This document shows, in pieces, positions 31,036-37,647 of a stretch of 37,647 nt of DNA (within the stretch, counting starts at the first letter, position 1; each line of letters starts with the position of its first letter). The notes beneath the pieces were generated by a model. It worked only from the letters and a program-made list of their open reading frames with translations, had not been told where the DNA came from and ran no database searches. The position numbers and the translations under genes were made by a program. This DNA comes from Bacteroidaceae bacterium (GTDB taxonomy: Bacteria; Bacteroidota; Bacteroidia; Bacteroidales; Bacteroidaceae), in assembly GCA_017617575.1 (NCBI GenBank), contig JAFZVY010000069.1, forward strand, positions 1-37,647, written 5' to 3'.

Positions 31036-32580
31036 TTATCTTTTCCTCTTCATTACCACAAGTGGTATGAGCATTTCCTCCATACTTATTCCACCATGCT
31101 GGAACGTATTCTTGTAATAGCTTACGTAATAATTATAGTTATTAGGATAAGCAAAGAAATCGTCGTTCTGAGCAAAGATGTAGGTGGTGCTCAAGTTTGG
31201 CGATGGCAGGAATGCTGCCTTTGGCGACTTCATCTCAAACACTTGCTTCTGGTTGTACGAAAGGTTCTTTCCCAACTTGTAGCGAAGATTGGTGTTCGTA
31301 TTCTTATCGCCAATAACCTTGATAGGATTGTTCACACGTATGCTTCCGTGGTCAGTGGTTATGACAACCTTGGCATCCGTCCTTGCAATCATCTTGAACA
31401 GTTCGCGCACAGGTGAGTTGTGGAACCACGAAGCAGTAATGCTTCGGTAAGCCTTCTCGTCGGAGGCAAGTTCACGAACCATGCGTGACTCTGTACGAGC
31501 GTGAGAGAGCATATCAATGAAGTTGATGACAATAACATTAAGGTCATTGTTCATAAGCGTGTTGAACTTGTCAACCAACTTCTCAGAATCGCCCGAATTG
31601 TTCAGTTTATAGTATGAGAAGCTATTCTTCTTCCTATATCTGTCAAGCTGTGTCTGAATAAGTGGACCTTCGTTGAGGTTCTTACCTTCCTCCTCGTCCT
31701 CATCCACCCAGAGGTCAGGGAACATATTGGCAATCTGCTCTGGCATGAGACCTGAGAAGATGGCGTTACGTGCATACTGAGTGGCTGTTGGCAGAATAGA
31801 AAGGTAGAGTTGCTCGTCAAAGACAAAGTCATCAGCCAGTTCCTTACTCACCACGCGCCACTGGTCGTATCGGAAGTTGTCGAACACGATGAGGAACACC
31901 TTCTCGCCTTCAGCAAGTGATGGGAATACCATTGTCTTGAAAACATCAGGCGACATCAATGGACGTGACTCAGAGTCTTTCACCCAGTCGAGGTAGTTCT
32001 TACGCACAAACTTAGAAAACTCCTGATTGGCTTCCTGCTTCTGCATCTTAAGCATCTCGGACATCTCACCATTGGTCTCAGCAAGTTCAAGCTCCCAGAA
32101 CACAAGTCGCTTGTAAACCTCCTTCCAGTCATCGAGCGTATAGGAGTCGTTTATCTGCATACCTATCTTTGAGAAGTTCTGCTGATAACCAGAATTGACA
32201 GCCTCGCTCTCCAGTTCGCGCTTATGCAGGTGTTTCTTGAGCGTCATGAGTATCTGCGATGGATTGACAGGCTTGATAAGATAGTCGGCAATCTTTGAGC
32301 CGATAGCCATATCCATGAGGTTCTCCTCCTCGCTCTTCGTCACCATGACAACAGGCATGGTAGGACATAGCTCCTTCATCTGCGAAAGAGTTTCAAGGCC
32401 ACTAAGTCCTGGCATGTTCTCGTCAAGGAAGACCAAGTCGAAGGTTCTGTTTCTGCACATTTCAAGTGCATCCTGACCATTAGAAGCAGTCAAGACCTCA
32501 TAATCCTTTTTCTCAAGAAAGATGATGTATGCCTTCAGCAACTCAATCTCATCATCTACCCACAAAACTGTTCCACTCAT
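31036..32580 (-). CDS. porX: PorX, T9SS response regulator with PglZ/alkaline-phosphatase-like domain
   Basis: 514 residues. The receiver domain (1-120) has acidic residues D9 and D10, the phospho-acceptor D53 in LVFLDENMPG, T81 and K103 in DYLIKPVNP. A helical linker follows, then a PglZ/alkaline-phosphatase superfamily domain from about residue 210 (LIVFDNFRYDQW, MLSHARTE, VITTDHGSIRVNN). PorX works with the sensor PorY in Porphyromonas to control T9SS genes, and its effector domain is a zinc-dependent phosphodiesterase in studied homologues. It lies 31 bp after porW on the same strand, so both are probably one transcript. PorY and the core T9SS genes are outside the window. Identification is firm by domain order and by the neighbouring porW. 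Confidence 0.94.
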   Translation of the reverse strand: MSGTVLWVDDEIELLKAYIIFLEKKDYEVLTASNGQDALEMCRNRTFDLVFLDENMPGLSGLETLSQMKELCPTMPVVMVTKSEEENLMDMAIGSKIADYLIKPVNPSQILMTLKKHLHKRELESEAVNSGYQQNFSKIGMQINDSYTLDDWKEVYKRLVFWELELAETNGEMSEMLKMQKQEANQEFSKFVRKNYLDWVKDSESRPLMSPDVFKTMVFPSLAEGEKVFLIVFDNFRYDQWRVVSKELADDFVFDEQLYLSILPTATQYARNAIFSGLMPEQIANMFPDLWVDEDEEEGKNLNEGPLIQTQLDRYRKKNSFSYYKLNNSGDSEKLVDKFNTLMNNDLNVIVINFIDMLSHARTESRMVRELASDEKAYRSITASWFHNSPVRELFKMIARTDAKVVITTDHGSIRVNNPIKVIGDKNTNTNLRYKLGKNLSYNQKQVFEMKSPKAAFLPSPNLSTTYIFAQNDDFFAYPNNYNYYVSYYKNTFQHGGISMEEMLIPLVVMKRKR

Positions 32581-32611
32581 ACCTGTTTAATCATTATCGT
32601 TTGCAACTATT

Positions 32612-35518
32612 TTAATAGTCTTCTTCCTCCTCTTCATCGTCGTAATACTCTCCGTCATCCTCATATTCGCCTTCCTCGTCCTCGTAGTCAGGGAGGTCGG
32701 TAGTGGAGTCAAGTGAGTCTTCATCAACCTGAAGGTGACCAATACGGTCAAAGTTCTCGTCATAGAACTGGAAATAGTCAGAGAAACTAAACTTGCTCAT
32801 CAAGAGCTTCAGGTTGTCGGAAGAGATGATAAAGCATTTCAGTCCTTGCAACTTATACGCCATCTCCTCGTCGTTCATTAGACGGTGAAGGTATATGTAC
32901 GCTTCGTCATAGTTGTTGAAAGTACGCACCTGAAGCATATCTATTCCGTCGCCCTTGTCAAAACTGATGTCAAAGTTACGGATAGTAAACTTCGTAAAGT
33001 TGTACTTAGCCATCTCAAACAGCAACTGATTCTCGTCAATGCTGTCACGCTCATAGGCAATGGCAAACAACCATTCGTTATTTTTTTCCTTACTAAAGAG
33101 AGAGTCTGCACTAAGGGAATCACCATCTTCACCAAAGCTGCGACGACGCTCCCATATTGAACCCATCTCAAACTTACCACTCGCAAGGAGACGTCCCTCT
33201 TTAAGTCCCTTTACATAAAGACCTGCAAGTTCGCTTACAGAACTCTTTGGGTACTTCTCAACAATCTCCTTGAGCAATGCCATAAAGTTGTCCCTGTCGC
33301 CCATCTCAAGACGACTGAGGGCATCAATGAACATAAACCTTGGGCGGTTGTCTCCATTAGGATATTCCTTGAGTGCAAGCGCATTATTCTCTGCCACCGT
33401 GGCATAGTCATTTCGCACAAAGGCATCATATGCCACAGAATAGATTGAATCCTCTATCTCCTTTCCGTATTTTCCCTTATAGATGAAATCAGGGTCGGCA
33501 ATAAGGATGGCATGAGGATTGTCAGGGTACTCCTTAATAAGTTTCTGACGATATTCTTCTGCCTTATCCGTCTGTCCAAGCCTTGAATAGAGCTGGAAGA
33601 GATTGTAGTACATCTCATCCATTGACTCAAAGTCTGGGAAGTCCTTTAATATACGGTTGAAAGTACGCTCTGCAAGAGGGAAGTTCTCCATCTCGTCCTT
33701 ATAAACAACGGCAGAACCGAACAAACCATCCACAAGTGCCTTGTTTGACTCCTCCATCTTCTCCGGAGTAAGAGGTATGTCCTTTAGATAATACTCTGGA
33801 CGATGAGGGTCTTTCTCATACTCCTCCTGTTTCTCGTCCTTTTCAGTATTGCCTGATTCCTTGTCAGCAGCATTGTCTGCAAGGTCTCCAGCATTAGCAA
33901 GACTGTCATTAGACAGAGTGTCCTGTGGCTCGTTGAAGTCATCCAGCACAGTCTTGTTGTTTCGGCGCCAGTCATCGGCAAGGGCACGCTTTCCCCATTT
34001 ACGGGCAAACTCCTTCTTACCAGCCTCCACAGCCGTAGGGTTATAGAAATACCACACAGCAGCCTGACCGTTCCTGTTTGCTGGATTGTTATTTCTAAAA
34101 TTATTATTGTTGTTGTTAGCCGCCTTGTTTCTTGACGAAGAATTTGCAGCATCCTCCGAGTCTATCTTTGCACGCTCCTCTTCCTTCTCCTTCTTCTTTA
34201 GTTCCTCAATGATGTTCTTGATTACAACCATTCGCTGTTTCTCATCCATCTTTGCAAGAACCTGAAGGCTATCCTGCAACTCCACAGCGGAAGCGTAAGG
34301 CAAGAGAGCATCAAGTATCTTTGAGCGGTCGTATATCTCGTCATACTCGTCCTTCTCCTTGTCAAAGAGACTGAGAGCATCAGCATAGCACTTCTGACAC
34401 TTCACAAACTGCTCTGTTTCCCAATACAAGCGACCAAGATGAAGGAGGACTACGCCCTTCTCCACACCGTTGCGCGTACTCTTCTCCACTCCATCCTTGT
34501 AAGCCCAAATAGCCCTTGTGGTATCGCCCTGACTGAGATAGACATTACCTATGGCATAATACACTTGGTCAAGGTATTCCTTGTTCTTTGAGTTCTTCGC
34601 CATAGACTGAAGGTTGCGGATTATCTGCTTTGCCTGAGCACCTTCCACACATTCCGTCCTGTTAATACGTGCGTTGAACTCCAACTCATAAGGAGGGTTG
34701 CGCTTGACTACCTTAGAGTAGTATTTATATGCATTGGCATTATCTCCCACCTTATGCGACAACTGTCCAAGAAGGAAATACATGCGTGTCTTCTCCAACG
34801 AGCGTTTTTCTTTCTTTAAGGCTGTAAGGATATTAGGAATAGCCTCGGCATACTTCTGCTGTCGCAACATAAGGTCTGCATTTACCGAAGCCTTGAGATG
34901 GTTTATGTTCTGTGGAAAACTATCCCTCTGCGCCCTAACAAGAAGGTCTTCGGCATCATAGAACCACTCAAGTTCTGCATAGCACTTTGCCTCAAGCATC
35001 CTTGCCTTTGCCACGATGTCAGGATTTGAGAAATAGATATTCTGAATATATGCGAATGTAGATGCAGCCTCCATATATTCACCCTGTCTAAACTGGCTCT
35101 CGCCCATCAAGAACCAAGGCTTGTAAAGAAAAGGGTTATACTCTTTCTGGCTGAGCCAAATCTTGTCTTTCTGCGTCTTAGGTTTATTGCTTTTCCACTC
35201 AGGACGTGCAACGATACTGTGCTGCTTAATGGATTTCTGGCATTTCTCTATAGTTCTGTCAAAATTAGACTTGCCAGCCTTTGCCGTCGCTGGGTTTGAC
35301 GTCATATAGAGTGGAATGATTTCCGTGAAATTATCCTTATTGGCTTGTTCCTGCGAAAGAACGCCATCCATATACGCCACCTGACCATTATAGAAAGAGT
35401 TGTAATGAGCCTTTATTGCCTGCACACGGCGTGTCATGGCTGTATTCTTTTTCGTTGAACACGCCACAAGTACACCAAGTACCATAACTGTCATAAATAC
35501 TCTTACTAAGGTTCGCAT
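32612..35518 (-). CDS. porW: PorW/SprE-like T9SS TPR lipoprotein
   Basis: 968 residues. The lipoprotein signal ends in VLVAC with the lipidated Cys at residue 20. The opening STKKNTAMTRRVQAIKAHYNSFYNGQ matches the PorW/SprE type. Many TPR repeats follow (about 120-410 and 600-720), separated by a low-complexity Asn-rich stretch near 470-490 and an acidic linker. The protein ends in a strongly acidic tail of about 35 residues rich in Glu, Asp and Tyr. PorW is an outer-membrane lipoprotein needed for T9SS secretion and, in gliding relatives, motility. It is the first gene of a likely porW-porX pair. The gap upstream to the 139-residue gene is 127 bp. I am confident of the TPR lipoprotein and fairly confident of PorW. 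Confidence 0.85.
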   Translation of the reverse strand: MRTLVRVFMTVMVLGVLVACSTKKNTAMTRRVQAIKAHYNSFYNGQVAYMDGVLSQEQANKDNFTEIIPLYMTSNPATAKAGKSNFDRTIEKCQKSIKQHSIVARPEWKSNKPKTQKDKIWLSQKEYNPFLYKPWFLMGESQFRQGEYMEAASTFAYIQNIYFSNPDIVAKARMLEAKCYAELEWFYDAEDLLVRAQRDSFPQNINHLKASVNADLMLRQQKYAEAIPNILTALKKEKRSLEKTRMYFLLGQLSHKVGDNANAYKYYSKVVKRNPPYELEFNARINRTECVEGAQAKQIIRNLQSMAKNSKNKEYLDQVYYAIGNVYLSQGDTTRAIWAYKDGVEKSTRNGVEKGVVLLHLGRLYWETEQFVKCQKCYADALSLFDKEKDEYDEIYDRSKILDALLPYASAVELQDSLQVLAKMDEKQRMVVIKNIIEELKKKEKEEERAKIDSEDAANSSSRNKAANNNNNNFRNNNPANRNGQAAVWYFYNPTAVEAGKKEFARKWGKRALADDWRRNNKTVLDDFNEPQDTLSNDSLANAGDLADNAADKESGNTEKDEKQEEYEKDPHRPEYYLKDIPLTPEKMEESNKALVDGLFGSAVVYKDEMENFPLAERTFNRILKDFPDFESMDEMYYNLFQLYSRLGQTDKAEEYRQKLIKEYPDNPHAILIADPDFIYKGKYGKEIEDSIYSVAYDAFVRNDYATVAENNALALKEYPNGDNRPRFMFIDALSRLEMGDRDNFMALLKEIVEKYPKSSVSELAGLYVKGLKEGRLLASGKFEMGSIWERRRSFGEDGDSLSADSLFSKEKNNEWLFAIAYERDSIDENQLLFEMAKYNFTKFTIRNFDISFDKGDGIDMLQVRTFNNYDEAYIYLHRLMNDEEMAYKLQGLKCFIISSDNLKLLMSKFSFSDYFQFYDENFDRIGHLQVDEDSLDSTTDLPDYEDEEGEYEDDGEYYDDEEEEEDY

Positions 35519-35645
35519 ATAAATATAAACGAGGAAAACGCTATTTTATTATGAGCCGTTCCCTTAAAAAGATTTATCCGAATGGCTACTTACCTTCGGT
35601 CAGTGAGACCGCTTCGCTTAGTTTCGCATTACTAATCGCTCATTA

Positions 35646-36065
35646 CTAATTAAACCTACGTTCTCCTACTATTAAGATTACTTCATCCTTTAGTTCGTCA
35701 GGCAACTCAATGGAACGAAGCTGAAGGCTACGCACCCATCCTGCTACCTCATCATCTTTCATGGTGTATAGTACCTCACGAAACTCGCTCACAGCACTAT
35801 CATCATATTCGTCTGAACTGACTCCGCGGTAACGGTCAAGTTCTTCGTCATTGTAATATTCCTCATCCTTGCTCACGGCAGCCAAGAGACTCTCCTTCTC
35901 ACACACCTCATGTTGACCGCAACACTCAGAGTCAACCTGATTTACCGTAGGCATCTCAGATATCTCTCCGCTTTCGAGCTGCTTCTTTAGCTTCTTCTCC
36001 CTTATGAATCCTGCTATAAGAGCAATGACTCCCAGAAGAACTATTGAAATAATAAGAATTATCAT
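35646..36065 (-). CDS. Conserved small membrane-anchored protein next to aroA
   Basis: 139 residues with a single N-terminal transmembrane helix (about 2-20, IILIISIVLLGVIALIAGF) and a basic stop (REKKLKK). The rest is soluble: a Cys-containing stretch (C48, C49 in ECCGQHEVC and C55), acidic residues, then a helical C-terminal domain (VSEFREVLYTMKDDEVAGWV and a RSIELPDELKDEVI helix). The C-terminal part would lie in the cytoplasm if the short N-terminus is outside. Its ATG overlaps the aroA stop by 4 bp (36062-36065), which is translational coupling. I recall that similar genes beside aroA in Bacteroidales are sometimes labelled phospholipase without support. Function unknown. Confidence 0.85.
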   Translation of the reverse strand: MIILIISIVLLGVIALIAGFIREKKLKKQLESGEISEMPTVNQVDSECCGQHEVCEKESLLAAVSKDEEYYNDEELDRYRGVSSDEYDDSAVSEFREVLYTMKDDEVAGWVRSLQLRSIELPDELKDEVILIVGERRFN

Positions 36066-37285
36066 AGTGTAAAACCAACATACTTGAGGTCATCCCAATA
36101 TCTTGGATAAGACTTTGAAACCACCTCTGGGTTGTTAATATTTATAGAACCAAGAACGAGGGCACATGGAGCAAAAGCCATTGCCATTCTATGGTCTTCG
36201 TATGTATCTATTGCAACATCTGACTCTACAGGACATCTTTCTCCGTCCCAGATAAGCTCAGAGTCATTCTTATCCATGATGACATAGCCAAGCTTGCGAA
36301 GCTCCGTCTTCAAGGCTTCTATACGGTCAGTCTCCTTTATCTTGAGGCTCTGCAAACCTGTAAAGTGGAATGGAACGCCCAACATACAGCAAGTGACAAC
36401 AAATGTCTGTGCAAGGTCTGGCATCTCAACAAAGTCATAATCCAAACGACTTACCACATCACCGCTCTTGCTTATCCTAACGTCATTACCCACATGCTCC
36501 GTCTTGACACCAAGCTTCTCAAACACCTTTGCACCGCCAGCATCACCCTGAAGACTCTCAGCAAACAATCCCGGAAGCACAATCTCCGCATCCGCATTCT
36601 TTGCAAGGGCAACCATCTGGTACCAATAGCTTGCAGCACTCCAGTCGCTCTCTACGAAGTAATCACGCATGATATAAGGAACAGGTTCCACAACAATAGA
36701 GTCATCTGATACCCATCCAGCCTTTGCGCCAAACTCTTTCATCATAGAAAGCGTCATATTGATATATGGACGACTTACTATATTATCAGTAAGCACAAGC
36801 TTGAGTCCTTTCTTCAGCACAGGACCTATCATAAGGAGAGCTGAAATATATTGCGAGCTAACATTACCTGGCAATGACAATTCACCACCCTCAAGATTAG
36901 TATTACCAATGATACGAAGTGGAGGGAAACCATCCTTCTCCACATACTCCACATTAGCACCTAACGAACGAAGAGCATCAACAAGCACGCCAATAGGTCT
37001 GTTCTTCATTCTCTCCGTACCAGTAATTACATGCGTACCTTCCATCACAGCAAGGCGAGCAGAAGAGAAACGCATTGCAGTACCAGCAGCACCTATATCC
37101 ACCGTCTCAGGACACTCTGAGAGCCATTTAACCATAACTCTCGTATCGTCACAATCCGAAAGATTCTGAGGGTGACAATCATTACCAGCCAAAGAGTTTA
37201 TCACAAGCGCACGATTGCATATACTCTTTGACGAAGGAAGCACTACCTTCCCCTTTACATTATATGGTGCCTTAACTATTATCAT
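36062..37285 (-). CDS. aroA: 3-phosphoshikimate 1-carboxyvinyltransferase (EPSP synthase)
   Basis: The start at 37285 (MIIVKAPYNVKGKVVLPSSKS) follows a TATCTTTG promoter element at 37305-37312; an ATG at 37357 lies upstream of the promoter and is rejected. This gives 407 residues, near the usual 420-430. Hallmarks include PSSKSICNRAL near the N-terminus, GTAMRFSSA, SLKIKETDRIEAL and DHRMAMAFAP near the C-terminus. It joins shikimate-3-phosphate with phosphoenolpyruvate in the chorismate pathway, which leads to aromatic amino acids. Its stop overlaps the next gene by 4 bp (36062-36065). The 5S rRNA gene and its terminator lie upstream. Identification is firm. Confidence 0.95.
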   Translation of the reverse strand: MIIVKAPYNVKGKVVLPSSKSICNRALVINSLAGNDCHPQNLSDCDDTRVMVKWLSECPETVDIGAAGTAMRFSSARLAVMEGTHVITGTERMKNRPIGVLVDALRSLGANVEYVEKDGFPPLRIIGNTNLEGGELSLPGNVSSQYISALLMIGPVLKKGLKLVLTDNIVSRPYINMTLSMMKEFGAKAGWVSDDSIVVEPVPYIMRDYFVESDWSAASYWYQMVALAKNADAEIVLPGLFAESLQGDAGGAKVFEKLGVKTEHVGNDVRISKSGDVVSRLDYDFVEMPDLAQTFVVTCCMLGVPFHFTGLQSLKIKETDRIEALKTELRKLGYVIMDKNDSELIWDGERCPVESDVAIDTYEDHRMAMAFAPCALVLGSININNPEVVSKSYPRYWDDLKYVGFTL

Positions 37286-37304
37286 CGATGCAATATATTT
37301 TCTG

Positions 37305-37312
37305 CAAAGATA
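37305..37312 (-). promoter_or_regulatory. -7 promoter element of aroA
   Basis: The minus strand reads TATCTTTG followed by CAG, a perfect consensus match 20 bp before the ATG at 37285. Confidence 0.75.
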
Positions 37313-37410
37313 TGAATTAAAATTAAGAATTAAGAAACTTTTGTTCGACGAAGTCAATGAAGAGTTAAGATTTTATACAGAAGCAGCGCACGCATGCATT
37401 CCATGCCTAT

Positions 37411-37432
37411 CAAGAGCCAAGGACGGCTCTTG
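37411..37432. repeat. Small hairpin with AAGGAC loop, copy 2
   Basis: CAAGAGCC (37411-37418) and GGCTCTTG (37425-37432) pair perfectly over an AAGGAC loop. The layout and loop equal those of 12351-12372, while several stem pairs differ but stay complementary. It lies inside a larger imperfect inverted region of about 37385-37475 (GCATGCATTCC and GTATGAATGCC). Confidence 0.6.
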
Positions 37433-37500
37433 CCTTTCGTGCCATACATGCCTCGTATGAATGCCTGCGCCAGCCCATTTTGCATTCTGAATTTTGCATT

Positions 37501-37537
37501 TAAAACAAAAAGCCTCCAGCATTTCTGCTGAAGGCTT
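37501..37537 (-). terminator. rRNA operon terminator
   Basis: AAGCCTCCAGCA (37510-37521) pairs with TGCTGAAGGCTT (37526-37537) with one mismatch and a TTTC loop, and the minus strand continues into TTTTTGTTTTAAA. It lies just after the 5S rRNA 3' end. Confidence 0.9.
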
Positions 37538-37543
37538 CCTAAG

Positions 37544-37647
37544 AAGGCGGCGACCTACTCTCCCACATTGCGGTGCAGTACCATCGGCGCGCTCGGGCTT
37601 AACTTCTCTGTTCGGGATGGGAAGAGGTGGAACCCCGAGGCTAAAAC
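37544..37647 (-). rRNA. rrf: 5S ribosomal RNA, 5' end beyond right edge
   Basis: Read on the minus strand, GGGGTTCCACCTCTTCCCAT, then CCGAACAGAGAAGTTAAGCC, then GCGCCGATGGTACTGC and GGGAGAGTAGGTCGCCGCC are the universal loop and stem segments of bacterial 5S rRNA in the Bacteroidales form. The first few to about 15 bases are outside the window. The 3' end near 37544 is estimated from the terminator stem that follows. This marks the end of an rRNA operon whose 16S and 23S genes would lie to the right. Confidence 0.95.

Noticed and set aside
1-37647. tRNA genes, insertion sequences or prophage
   Set aside because: I found no T-loop/acceptor combination, transposase, integrase or terminal repeats on either strand.

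Overview
The window comes from a Bacteroidales chromosome, most likely Prevotella/Segatella. The evidence is the promoter style (TAnnTTTG -7 elements, often TATCTTTG), the lack of Shine-Dalgarno sites, a type III glutamine synthetase (GlnN), LL-diaminopimelate aminotransferase, type IX secretion (T9SS) proteins PorX and PorW, a BspA-like leucine-rich surface protein, short Prevotella-type C-terminal tails, and a Bacteroidales-type 5S rRNA running off the right edge. Coding regions are ordinary chromosomal DNA. Several intergenic regions are unusually rich in short repeats.

Left part (1-4272): the most novel locus. On the minus strand lie a secreted DUF3244-like protein, a 55-residue Cys-rich peptide (1362-1529), a perfect intercistronic hairpin, and a radical SAM/SPASM enzyme with a PqqD-like N-terminus that runs off the left edge. 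The peptide has CxxCxxCxxC spacing followed by small residues exactly +6, +12, +18 and +24 from the four cysteines. This is the register of the sactipeptide thurincin H, so I read the locus as a candidate Bacteroidota sactipeptide system. A divergent membrane-anchored TPR/helix-turn-helix regulator (2425-4074) and a seven-unit, about 11-bp operator-like array (2165-2236) flank its promoter.

4273-5680: about 500 bp of non-coding DNA made of four different repeat families, each with a period near 11, 22 or 33 bp, then a small membrane protein of unknown function with its own promoter and terminator.

5724-10431: a large secreted GH29 alpha-L-fucosidase and a divergent AraC-type regulator sharing one promoter region.

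10595-23355: nitrogen and amino-acid metabolism, all on the minus strand: dapF, dapL, glnN, gltB, gltD, asnB. GlnN and GltBD form the GS-GOGAT ammonium assimilation cycle and AsnB spends the glutamine. A nine-unit 23-bp repeat array and a potentially structured leader lie between glnN and gltB.

23658-30449: PriA lacking its usual winged-helix segment, an outer-membrane beta-barrel protein, a second TPR membrane regulator, a 59-residue small protein missed by length cut-offs, and a BspA-like protein.

30472-37647: tsaE, porX, porW, a small membrane-anchored protein, aroA, then the 3' end of a 5S rRNA with its terminator. PorX and PorW serve T9SS, and the fucosidase and BspA-like protein carry C-terminal tails that could make them its cargo.
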